Shown here: positions 17,582-25,088 of the stretch, piece after piece
How positions within the stretch are numbered: the first letter of the stretch is position 1
How the letters are laid out: each line of letters starts with the position of its first letter
Origin: Micromonospora radicis
GTDB lineage: Bacteria; Actinomycetota; Actinomycetes; Mycobacteriales; Micromonosporaceae
Direction: 5' to 3'
Assembly: GCF_003583405.1 (NCBI RefSeq)
Contig: NZ_QXEC01000001.1
Span: 434,001-498,000 of the forward strand
Length of the DNA: 64,000 bases
Program-made: the position numbers and the translations under genes
Notes under the pieces: model-generated
The model's database searches: none
What the model saw: the letters and a program-made list of their open reading frames with translations, nothing else
What the model was told of the DNA's origin: nothing

Positions 17582-19498
17582 GTGAACGACCGGCCCGAGA
17601 CGTTGGAGTTCCAGGCCGAGGCCCGTCAGCTGCTCCAGCTGATGGTGCACTCGATCTACTCGAACAAGGACGTCTTCCTGCGGGAGCTGATCTCGAACGC
17701 CTCCGACGCGCTGGACAAGCTGCGGCTGGCGGCGCTGCGGGACAAGGACCTCGCGGTGGACACCGACGACCTGCACGTCACCATCGAGGTCGACCGGGAG
17801 GCCCGAACCCTCACCGTGCGGGACAACGGCATCGGCATGAGCCGCGACGAGGTCGTCTCGGTGATCGGCACGATCGCCAAGTCGGGCACCGCCGAACTGC
17901 TGCGCCAACTGCGGGAGGCCCAGGAGGCCGGGGCGTCGCAGGAGCTGATCGGGCAGTTCGGCGTCGGCTTCTACGCGGCGTTCATGGTGGCCGACCGGGT
18001 CGAGTTGACCACCCGCAAGGCCGGCGAGAGCGGCGGCACCCGCTGGGAGTCCACCGGCGAGGGCACGTACACCCTCGGCGCGCTCGACGAGGCACCCCAG
18101 GGCACCGCGGTGACCCTGCACCTCAAGCCCGCCGACACCGAGGACAACCTGCACGACTACACCGCCGAGTGGACGATCCGCGAGATCGTCAAGCGGTACT
18201 CCGACTTCATCGCCCACCCGATCCGGATGGCCGTCGAGCGTCCCGGTGCCGACGGCGCCGAGGCCACCACCGAGACGGTGACGCTCAACTCGATGAAGGC
18301 GCTCTGGGCCCGCCCGCGCGGCGAGGTCGAGCCGGCCGAGTACCACGAGTTCTACAAGCACGTCGGCCACGACTGGGCCGACCCGCTGGAAACCATCCAC
18401 ATGCGCGGCGAGGGCACCTTCGAGTACGAGGCGCTGCTGTTCATCCCGTCGCACGCGCCGATCGACCTGTTCTCGCCACAGGGGCGGCGCGGGGTGCAGC
18501 TCTACGTCAAGCGCGTGTTCATCATGGACGACTGTGACGCGCTGATGCCGAACTACCTGCGCTTCGTCAAGGGTGTGGTGGACGCCCACGACCTGAGCCT
18601 GAACATCTCCCGGGAGATCCTGCAGCAGGACCGGCAGATCAGGGCGGTGCGCCGCCGCCTGGTCAAGAAGGTCCTCGCCACGGTGAAGGACCTCAAGACC
18701 GACCAGCCGGAGCGGTACCGCACCTTCTGGACCGAGTTCGGCGCCGCGGTCAAGGAGGGGCTGGTCGACGACGCCGACAACCGGGACACCCTGCTGGAGA
18801 TCGTCTCGGTGGCCTCCACCAACGACCCGGCCGAACTCACCGACCTCGCCGGCTACGTCGGCCGGATGAGGGACGGCCAGGCCGACATCTACTACGTCAC
18901 CGGCGAGAACCGCACCACCCTCGAGAACTCCCCGCACCTGGAGGCGTTCCGCGCCAAGGGCTACGAGGTGCTGCTGCTCACCGACCCGGTCGACGAGGTG
19001 TGGGTGGAGCGGGTCGGCAGCTACCAGGGCCGTACCCTGCGCTCGATCGCCAAGGGCGAGGTCGACCTGGACACCGAGGAGGAGCGCGGCGAGGCCGAGG
19101 CGCAGCGGGAGCGGCAGCGGACCGAGTACGCCGACCTGCTCGGCTGGCTGACCGGGGTACTGTCCGACTCGGTCAAGGAGGTCCGGCTCTCGGCGCGGCT
19201 GACCACCTCACCGGCCTGCGTGGTCGGCGACGCCCACGACCTCACCCCGACCCTGGAGAAGCTGTACCGGGCGATGGGCCACGAGGTGCCGAAGGTCAAG
19301 CGGATCCTGGAGCTCAACCCGGATCACCCGCTGGTCACCGGGCTGCGCAAGGCGCACGAGCAGGGCGGTGCCGAGGCGACGCTCACCGAGACCGCCGAAC
19401 TGCTGTACGGCCTGGCCCTGCTGGCCGAGGGCGGCGAGCTGGCCGACCCGTCGCGGTTCGCCCGGATCCTCGCCGACCGCCTCACCCGCACCCTGTAG
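17582..19498 (+). CDS. htpG: Molecular chaperone HtpG (Hsp90)
   Basis: This 638-residue protein has the bacterial Hsp90 length. The N-terminal GHKL ATPase contains LISNASDALDKLR (ATP-Mg Asn), DNGIGMS and GQFGVGFYAAFMVAD. The middle domain includes NYLRFVKGVVD and LNISREILQQ with the conserved catalytic-loop Arg region, and the C-terminal dimerisation domain ends at about 635. It starts at GTG 17582 behind GGGAAGGAGAAGG. It folds or remodels client proteins in the cytoplasm with DnaK. The gene stands alone between a small membrane protein and a lipid kinase, with a strong hairpin after it. Confidence 0.98.
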   Translation: MNDRPETLEFQAEARQLLQLMVHSIYSNKDVFLRELISNASDALDKLRLAALRDKDLAVDTDDLHVTIEVDREARTLTVRDNGIGMSRDEVVSVIGTIAKSGTAELLRQLREAQEAGASQELIGQFGVGFYAAFMVADRVELTTRKAGESGGTRWESTGEGTYTLGALDEAPQGTAVTLHLKPADTEDNLHDYTAEWTIREIVKRYSDFIAHPIRMAVERPGADGAEATTETVTLNSMKALWARPRGEVEPAEYHEFYKHVGHDWADPLETIHMRGEGTFEYEALLFIPSHAPIDLFSPQGRRGVQLYVKRVFIMDDCDALMPNYLRFVKGVVDAHDLSLNISREILQQDRQIRAVRRRLVKKVLATVKDLKTDQPERYRTFWTEFGAAVKEGLVDDADNRDTLLEIVSVASTNDPAELTDLAGYVGRMRDGQADIYYVTGENRTTLENSPHLEAFRAKGYEVLLLTDPVDEVWVERVGSYQGRTLRSIAKGEVDLDTEEERGEAEAQRERQRTEYADLLGWLTGVLSDSVKEVRLSARLTTSPACVVGDAHDLTPTLEKLYRAMGHEVPKVKRILELNPDHPLVTGLRKAHEQGGAEATLTETAELLYGLALLAEGGELADPSRFARILADRLTRTL

Positions 19499-19528
19499 CC
19501 GCCGGACGTACCACGGTGGACCGCGCCG

Positions 19529-19574
19529 GGTCCGGGATCGAGCTGCCAGGGTGACGGCCGCTCGATCCCGGACC
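19529..19574 (+). terminator. Rho-independent-like hairpin after htpG
   Basis: Inverted repeat 19529-19542 and 19561-19574, 14 bp perfect, with an 18-nt loop. It lies 30 nt after the htpG stop and 45 nt before the next start. No T-run follows, as is common in high-GC actinomycetes. Confidence 0.6.
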
Positions 19575-19618
19575 GGCCCAGGCGTGCCGCGGCCGGCGGC
19601 GGGGTAAGCCAAGCGGCC

Positions 19619-20545
19619 ATGGACACGAGCACTGCGGACCGCACCGGCACCGTCGCGGTGGTGGCCCACCGGAAGAAGACCCTCGGCGGCGGCCTCGACG
19701 AACTGCGGGCGACGCTGCGCGGCGCCGGGGTGGGCGACCTGCTCTGGTACGAGGTGCCGAAGAGCCGCAAGGCGCCGAAGAAGGTCCGCAAGGCCCTGGA
19801 CCGGGGCGCCGACCTGGTCTTCGTCTGGGGTGGCGACGGCATGGTGCAGCGCTGCGCCGATGTGCTGGCCGGCAGCGGTACGCCGATGGCGATCCTGCCC
19901 GCCGGCACCGCCAACCTCTTCGCCGGCAACCTCGGCATCCCCGAGGACCTGCCGGCGGCGGTCCGGATCGGCCTGCACGGCCCGCGCCGCCGCCTCGACC
20001 TGGGCCGACTCAACGGGGAACACTTCGCCGTGTTGGCCGGCGCCGGCTTCGACGGCGAGCTGATCCGCGCGGCCGACCGGGAGCTGAAGGGCCGTCTCGG
20101 TCGGCTCGCCTACGTGTGGACCGGGCTGCGCCACGTACGCGGGGAGCTGACCCGGACCCGGATCAGGGTCGACGGGGACACCTGGTTCGAGGGCGAGGCG
20201 AGTTGCGTCCTCTTCGGCAACGTCGGCACGATCACCGGCGGCATTCCCGCCTTCGACGACGCCCGCCTCGACGACGGGGCGTTGGAGATCGGCGTGTCGA
20301 CCGCCAGCGGTGCCGTCGACTGGGCGCGTACGCTCGGCCGGATGGCCGCCGGCCGCTCGGCGGACTCGCCGTTCGTCCGGATCACCCGGGGCCGCCGGAT
20401 CAAGGTCCGGTTCGCCGAGGCCAAGACGTACGAGCTGGACGGCGGCGCGCGGGGGCGAACCCGCCGGCTCAAGGTCCGGTCGGTACCCGCCGCGCTCACC
20501 GTGTGCCATCCGGCGGCTGACGAGGACACCGCGACGTCCCCGTGA
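19619..20545 (+). CDS. Diacylglycerol/sphingosine kinase-like lipid kinase
   Basis: This 308-residue protein matches the DAGK catalytic family. VFVWGGDGMVQRC holds the GGDG nucleotide-binding motif, followed by ILPAGTANLFAGNLGIP, the conserved GTxNxxA segment, and then VLAGAGFDGELI. The C-terminal beta-sandwich includes IPAFDDARLDDGALEIGV, the PxAxxxDGxLDV-type motif. It would phosphorylate a lipid alcohol such as diacylglycerol at the membrane face; the exact substrate is not readable. Start ATG 19619, with no strong ribosome binding site. It stands after htpG with its own promoter likely in the 120-bp gap. Confidence 0.9.
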   Translation: MDTSTADRTGTVAVVAHRKKTLGGGLDELRATLRGAGVGDLLWYEVPKSRKAPKKVRKALDRGADLVFVWGGDGMVQRCADVLAGSGTPMAILPAGTANLFAGNLGIPEDLPAAVRIGLHGPRRRLDLGRLNGEHFAVLAGAGFDGELIRAADRELKGRLGRLAYVWTGLRHVRGELTRTRIRVDGDTWFEGEASCVLFGNVGTITGGIPAFDDARLDDGALEIGVSTASGAVDWARTLGRMAAGRSADSPFVRITRGRRIKVRFAEAKTYELDGGARGRTRRLKVRSVPAALTVCHPAADEDTATSP

Positions 20546-20714
20546 CCGCCGCTGGCCGGTCAACCGCCCGGGCCGGGCCGCGCCGGGCCACGGCCGGACG
20601 AGGTGGCGAGGCAGGGCAGGCAGCGCACCAGGCAGCCGGCGGCGAACCGGGCAGTGCCGGCGGTGGCGACGGCGAGCGAACCCCGTCGGGCGACGAGCGG
20701 GCCGACCGCGGCGC

Positions 20715-21035
20715 TCAGGCGGCGGCGGATCCGCGGCGCGACTGCTGCGCCGCCCAACTGGGCAGTGCGGCCGGAGTGGACCATCCGTCGTGCTGCCCGG
20801 CGGCGGAGGTCGCCTCTTCCGGCGCGCCGCCCTGGGCCAGGGCGAGCGCCCGCTGGGCCTGCTGCCAGGGCCCGCAGGGCCAGTCCTGGCCGGCGCAGAT
20901 CGGGTGGGCGCACCCGCCGTCCTCCGCCGGGGCGTGGGCGTCGGCGACGTCCAGGCCGAGCCGCCACAGCAGCGGGTCGGTCACCTCGGCGGGCCGGTCG
21001 GTGGTGTGGCTGGGCCGGTCGGCGTTGTCGGACAC
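20715..21035 (-). CDS. Small hypothetical protein with three closely spaced cysteines
   Basis: I do not recognise a family. The GTG start at 21035 has an excellent GAGGGGGAT ribosome binding site, giving 106 residues. The centre reads GGCAHPICAGQDWPCGPW, three Cys in a CX4CX6C pattern, preceded by an acidic-polar N terminus that begins SDNADRPSHTT. The C terminus is Ala/Ser/Gln-rich (PSWAAQQSRRGSAAA). The Cys cluster might bind metal or form disulphides; there is no signal peptide. It is divergent from the secreted carboxypeptidase and followed by about 170 bp without a gene. The ribosome binding site and the Cys motif argue that it is real. Confidence 0.65.
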   Translation of the reverse strand: MSDNADRPSHTTDRPAEVTDPLLWRLGLDVADAHAPAEDGGCAHPICAGQDWPCGPWQQAQRALALAQGGAPEEATSAAGQHDGWSTPAALPSWAAQQSRRGSAAA

Positions 21036-21360
21036 GCGTGATCCCCCTCGTATTCGAGCTCCACGCTCTACGTCTCCAGTCTGCACGCAGGCCAAACGCA
21101 CTTTCCGGGCCGGTCGGGGCGAGGTGGGCGCGGTCACCTGTCCTAGTCCTTGGGACGATTGACAGATCACTTCCGGCGGACGAGAGTGATCCGCGACATG
21201 ATCACTCCCTACTGACGGATGCGTGACGCTGCGTAATCGGCGATGCGGGCAGCGTCGGCCGCCGAGCGGATCGCCCATGGCTGTTCACGGAGCTGAGAGC
21301 AGCCCAGGCGAGCCGCAGACCCCCTGTCCGCCGCACGCCGAGAAGGGGCCACGAGCCCTC
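21036..21360. promoter_or_regulatory. Divergent 325-bp region upstream of the M14 carboxypeptidase
   Basis: No gene was found. It holds a perfect TTGACA at 21159-21164, directly followed by heptamers GATCACT (21165-21171), AGTGATC (21185-21191) and GATCACT (21200-21206). The last two form a palindrome with an 8-nt spacer. The layout suggests a promoter -35 element overlapped by operator half-sites; the -10 is not clear. The coding start of the carboxypeptidase is about 155 nt further on. Confidence 0.45.
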
Positions 21361-23811
21361 ATGCCCGAGATCCTTACCCGAAACCGGTGGCGACACCGGC
21401 TACCCGTCTCCGTGGCGCTGGCCACCGGCACCGCCATGATGCTGCTGGTCAGCCCGGCGGCGGCGGTCGTGCCGAAGGCCGCCGCGCCGACCACCGAGAT
21501 CCCCGCCGACCTCGGCCGGCTGGCCGACGAGGCGCCGAACGTGGTCGAGGTGGTGCTGGCCGACAGCGCCGAACTGGACGCGCTGGTGGCCACCGGCGTC
21601 GACCTCGACCACCACGTCGACCACACCGACGACGGCATCGTGGTGCACGCCGTGGTGACCGGCAACGAGGTCGCCACCCTGGCCGCGGCCGGCTTCACCT
21701 TCGGCGAGGTCCTGCACACCCCGGCTGACGCGCAGGCCCGGGTGGCCGAGCGTGAGGCGACCATCGCCGAGCACCTGGCCGACAACCGGGAGTTCGCCGC
21801 CGCGGCGACCTTCTCGGCCCAGAGCGCCGTCTCCGACGTCAAGATCATCCGTGCCGACTACTACACCTCCGGCGAGAACCAGGTGCTGTCGGTCGAGGCG
21901 AAGTGGGCGCAGGGTCAGACCGTGACCAGCGCGCTCACCGTCGAGCGGGACAGCGGCCCGGGCACCGAGATCGGTTCCGGCGGTACGCAGAACATCACCC
22001 GCTTCGTCGACGGCGGCGTCTACCTGTACCACCGTGGCGCCGCGCAGGTCACCACCCGACCCGACTACGTGCGGATCACCAGCCCCACCGGTGACGTCGC
22101 GGTGGCCAAGGTGCAGGAGTGGCTGCCCATCTCCGGCGACGCCCCCGAGGGGCCGGGCTACCAGAAGGACTTCGTCAACAGCTACCTCACCCCCACCGAG
22201 CTGTACGACCGGATCAAGGCACTGGCCGCGCAGTACCCGAAGATCTCCGAGATCGTCGAGCTGCCGTACCAGACCAACGGCTACCGCCGCAAGGCACAGG
22301 CCGTGCTCGGCAGCGCCAACGCCAGCCGGGTCGGCGTGGACTCGCTGGCCTGGGGCCACGAGGGCGGCAACGACATCTCGGTCGAGCTGGTCAACCCGGG
22401 CGCCGCCGACGCGCCGCTGACCGTGACGGTGACCGGTACCCAGGTCCGGGTCAGCCTGGCCACCAACGCCGCCGGGGCGATCACCAGCACCGCCGCCCAG
22501 GTGGCCGCCGCGCTCAACGCCCAGGCGGGGACGCTGCTCAAGGCGTACACCTACCGGGGTAACGCCGGTGCCGGGGTGGTCGCGCCGGCCGCGCGCACCG
22601 CGCTGTCGGACGGCCTCTCCGCGCCCGACTCGGTCTCCCGCGACCCGCACTCGGTGTACGCCATCCGGATCGGCAAGCACCGCGACGGCTCCAAGCTGGG
22701 CGTGCTCGCGTACGCGCAGGAACACGCCCGCGAGTGGGTACCACCGCTGGTGACCATCGAGACCGCCGAACGGCTGCTGCGCAACTACGGCCACGACGGC
22801 AAGACCAAGCAGTTGGTGGACAACCTCGACATCTGGATCGCCCCGTCGATCAACCCGGACGGCGGGCACTACTCGTTCTACGACTTCGCCTCGCAGCGCA
22901 AGAACATGACCAACCACTGCACGCCGGAGACGTCGGGTGACTTCCTCGGCCGCACCTCGTGGGGCGTGGACAACAACCGCAACTACATCGAGTACAGCCT
23001 CTTCGACGGCTACTCGGGCGCCTCGACGAGCTGCACCAGCGGCACGTACGCCGGGCCGGCCGAGCTGTCCGAGCCGGAGAGCCGCAACGTGGACTGGCTC
23101 GCCTCGCAGCCGAACATCAAGTTCTCGATGAACCTGCACTCCTCCGGCAACTACTTCATGTGGTCGCCCGGCTCGTACGCGACCCCGGGCCGGATCTCGG
23201 CGCCGCGGCCCACGCTGGCCGAGGAGTCGCTGTTCTGGGGTGCCTCGTCGCGGATCCTGACCGCCATCAAGCGGCACCGCAACCTGGCGGTCACCCCGGC
23301 GCGTACCGGCCCGATCGCCGACGTGCTCTACTCGGCGGCCGGCAACTCCGGTGACATGCTCTGGTACAAGTACGGCATCTATGCCTGGAACTTCGAGGTC
23401 GGCACGTCCTTCCAGCCGCCGTGGAGTTCCGCGCACGAGGAGACCATGGAGTTCTCCAACGGTCTGGTCGAGATGCTGCGGGTGGCCCGGGACTTCGACA
23501 CCGACCACCAGCGGCCGACCAGCACGGTGTCGGTCAGCGCCAGCGCCACGCCGGGCATGGTCGACCTGAAGTTCGACACCAGCGAACCGGCGGCGGTCTT
23601 CTACACCCTCGACGGAGCCAAGCCCACCTACGACTCGGCACTGTACGGGTCGGCGGGCATCCGGGAGGGCGGCGAGACGCTGACCGTCCCGGCCGGCACC
23701 ACGGTCCACTGGTTCTCGGTGGATGCGGCCGGCAACGTGGAGAAGAACTACAAGCCGGACGGCAACGGCAAGAACTTCAACAAGCAGACGGTCGTCGCAC
23801 CGACCGGCTGA
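21361..23811 (+). CDS. Secreted M14 zinc carboxypeptidase with C-terminal chitobiase-like domain
   Basis: The ATG at 21361 gives 816 residues with a signal peptide (basic RNRWRHR, hydrophobic core, cleavage near AAAVVPKAA). The M14 catalytic domain shows the zinc ligands His455 and Glu458 in QEHAREW, third ligand His593 in MNLHSSGN, substrate-binding NPDGGHYS and catalytic Glu679 in WNFEVGTSF. Two Cys-containing loops (NHCTPET, TSCTSG) suit a disulphide. A domain inserted before the HxxE motif (about 345-400, TVTVTGTQVRVSLATN) is not part of the core M14 fold. The C terminus (about 715-790) is a chitobiase/beta-hexosaminidase C-terminal-type module with FYTLDGAKPTYDSALY. It would trim C-terminal amino acids from extracellular proteins. 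It is larger than typical carboxypeptidase T-type enzymes. Confidence 0.93.
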   Translation: MPEILTRNRWRHRLPVSVALATGTAMMLLVSPAAAVVPKAAAPTTEIPADLGRLADEAPNVVEVVLADSAELDALVATGVDLDHHVDHTDDGIVVHAVVTGNEVATLAAAGFTFGEVLHTPADAQARVAEREATIAEHLADNREFAAAATFSAQSAVSDVKIIRADYYTSGENQVLSVEAKWAQGQTVTSALTVERDSGPGTEIGSGGTQNITRFVDGGVYLYHRGAAQVTTRPDYVRITSPTGDVAVAKVQEWLPISGDAPEGPGYQKDFVNSYLTPTELYDRIKALAAQYPKISEIVELPYQTNGYRRKAQAVLGSANASRVGVDSLAWGHEGGNDISVELVNPGAADAPLTVTVTGTQVRVSLATNAAGAITSTAAQVAAALNAQAGTLLKAYTYRGNAGAGVVAPAARTALSDGLSAPDSVSRDPHSVYAIRIGKHRDGSKLGVLAYAQEHAREWVPPLVTIETAERLLRNYGHDGKTKQLVDNLDIWIAPSINPDGGHYSFYDFASQRKNMTNHCTPETSGDFLGRTSWGVDNNRNYIEYSLFDGYSGASTSCTSGTYAGPAELSEPESRNVDWLASQPNIKFSMNLHSSGNYFMWSPGSYATPGRISAPRPTLAEESLFWGASSRILTAIKRHRNLAVTPARTGPIADVLYSAAGNSGDMLWYKYGIYAWNFEVGTSFQPPWSSAHEETMEFSNGLVEMLRVARDFDTDHQRPTSTVSVSASATPGMVDLKFDTSEPAAVFYTLDGAKPTYDSALYGSAGIREGGETLTVPAGTTVHWFSVDAAGNVEKNYKPDGNGKNFNKQTVVAPTG

Positions 23812-23830
23812 TCTATCCGGTGCTCGATCC

Positions 23831-23862
23831 GGGTGGTCGCGGCCGCAACGCCGCGGCCACCC
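23831..23862 (+). terminator. Terminator hairpin after the carboxypeptidase gene
   Basis: Arms 23831-23843 and 23850-23862 pair over 13 bp with one G-T type mismatch and a 6-nt loop. An outer repeat TGCTCGAT/ATCGAGCA (23821-23828, 23891-23898) encloses it. It ends 60 nt before the pdxY start. Confidence 0.6.
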
Positions 23863-23922
23863 GGCAGGCCGTGGCGGCGCCCCTGCGCCGATCGAGCATC
23901 CGCGAACCGCGATGATGACCGG

Positions 23923-24774
23923 GTGAAGATCCTGTCCATCCAGTCCTCGGTCGCCTACGGCCACGTCGGTAACTCCGCCGCCGTCTTCCCCCTGCAACGG
24001 CTGGGGCACGAGGTCTGGCCGGTGCTGACCGTGCACTTCTCCAACCACACCGGCTACGGCGCCTGGCGTGGCCCGCTGCTCGCCCCGGCCGACGTCGCCG
24101 AGGTGATCGCCGGCATCGCCGACCGTGGCGTCATCGGTGACGCCGACGCGATCCTCTCCGGCTACCAGGGTGACCCGGCGATGGGCGCGGTGATCCTCGA
24201 CGCGGTGACCCTGGTGAAGACCGCCAACCCGGACGCCGTCTACTGCTGCGACCCGGTGATGGGCGACGTCGGTCGGGGCATGTTCGTCCGGCCGGGCATC
24301 CCCGAGTACCTGCGCGACGTGGTGGTGCCCCGGGCGGACATCGTGACGCCCAACCAGTTCGAGTTGGAGTTCCTCGCCGGGCGGCGGACCGACTCACCGC
24401 AGGCACTGCTGGCGGCCGTCGACGTGGTCCGCGCCACCGGCCCCCGGCACGTGCTGGTCACCAGCGTCCTGCACGGCGGGGTGCCGGCGGGGCAACTGGA
24501 GGTGGTGGCCGTCTCCGACGAGGGCGCCTGGGTGGTGACCACCCCGCTGCTGCCGATCAGCCCGAACGGCGGCGGCGACGTGACCGCCGCCCTGTACCTC
24601 GCCCACCTGCGCAGCACCGGTTCCCCCGCGACGGCGCTGGAACGCACCACCGCGTCGATCTTCGCCGTGCTGGAGGCGACCCTGGCCGCCGGCACCCGGG
24701 AACTGCAACTGGTCGCCGCCCAGGCGGCGATCGCCGACCCACCGGCCCGGTTCCCCGCCCGCCGGCTGCGCTGA
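23923..24774 (+). CDS. pdxY: Pyridoxal kinase PdxY
   Basis: This 283-residue protein starts at GTG 23923, matching the family start KILSIQSSVAYGHVGNSAA. Typical PdxY/PdxK motifs follow: VHFSNHTGYG, LSGYQGDP, YCCDPVMGDVGRGMFV, and TPNQFELEFLAG. The ATP/phosphoryl-transfer loop reads SPNGGGDVTAAL, with the catalytic base Asp in GGGD. It phosphorylates pyridoxal in the cytoplasm in vitamin B6 salvage. The gene is monocistronic, with a strong convergent hairpin downstream. Confidence 0.95.
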   Translation: MKILSIQSSVAYGHVGNSAAVFPLQRLGHEVWPVLTVHFSNHTGYGAWRGPLLAPADVAEVIAGIADRGVIGDADAILSGYQGDPAMGAVILDAVTLVKTANPDAVYCCDPVMGDVGRGMFVRPGIPEYLRDVVVPRADIVTPNQFELEFLAGRRTDSPQALLAAVDVVRATGPRHVLVTSVLHGGVPAGQLEVVAVSDEGAWVVTTPLLPISPNGGGDVTAALYLAHLRSTGSPATALERTTASIFAVLEATLAAGTRELQLVAAQAAIADPPARFPARRLR

Positions 24775-24826
24775 CTGGCCGGCCGCGCTGATCGGCCCCG
24801 GTGCTGCTCGGCCGGCTGCGCTGATC
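24761..24826 (+). repeat. Three copies of a CCGGCYGCGCTGA repeat spanning the pdxY stop
   Basis: Near-identical 13-bp units recur at about 24762, 24779 and 24812. The first copy contains the last codons and stop of pdxY, so the 3' end of the gene appears to be duplicated into the intergenic region. No function is apparent. Confidence 0.45.
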
Positions 24827-25004
24827 TGCGCCGCCCGCCGTTGCAGCGTCGTCAGGTCGGGGGCGTCCTGTACCACGCTGCCCGCACACTGCGGAGGCGG
24901 TACGTCCCGGCCGCCCTGCTGTCCCTCGGTCCGGCCCTGCGCCGGGTGCCGCGAACCGTCCGCGCTATCAGCTCGACAGGGTCGTGACACAGGTTGACCG
25001 GAAA

Positions 25005-25055
25005 GCGGGGTCCCCGGCCGCCGCGTGGACTTCACGCGGCGACCGAGGACCCCGC
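25005..25055. terminator. Long bidirectional terminator between pdxY and the BNR gene
   Basis: Two nested perfect stems: the outer 9 bp (25005-25013 with 25047-25055) and inner 8 bp GCCGCGTG/CACGCGGC (25020-25027 with 25033-25040), with loop GACTT. It sits between convergent genes, 33 bp from the stop of the BNR gene. The remaining 24775-25004 shows only the repeats described separately. Confidence 0.8.
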
Positions 25056-25088
25056 TGCGGCTGGCGCCCGCTTGCCGGGGGGCCGAAC

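Noticed and set aside
20542..21162. Plus-strand frame of 206 codons opposite the small Cys protein
   Set aside because: The minus-strand gene has a strong ribosome binding site and a spaced Cys motif; the plus frame has neither.
21400..24048. 882-codon minus-strand open frame across the carboxypeptidase
   Set aside because: The plus strand has clear M14 motifs and a signal peptide; the antisense frame has none.
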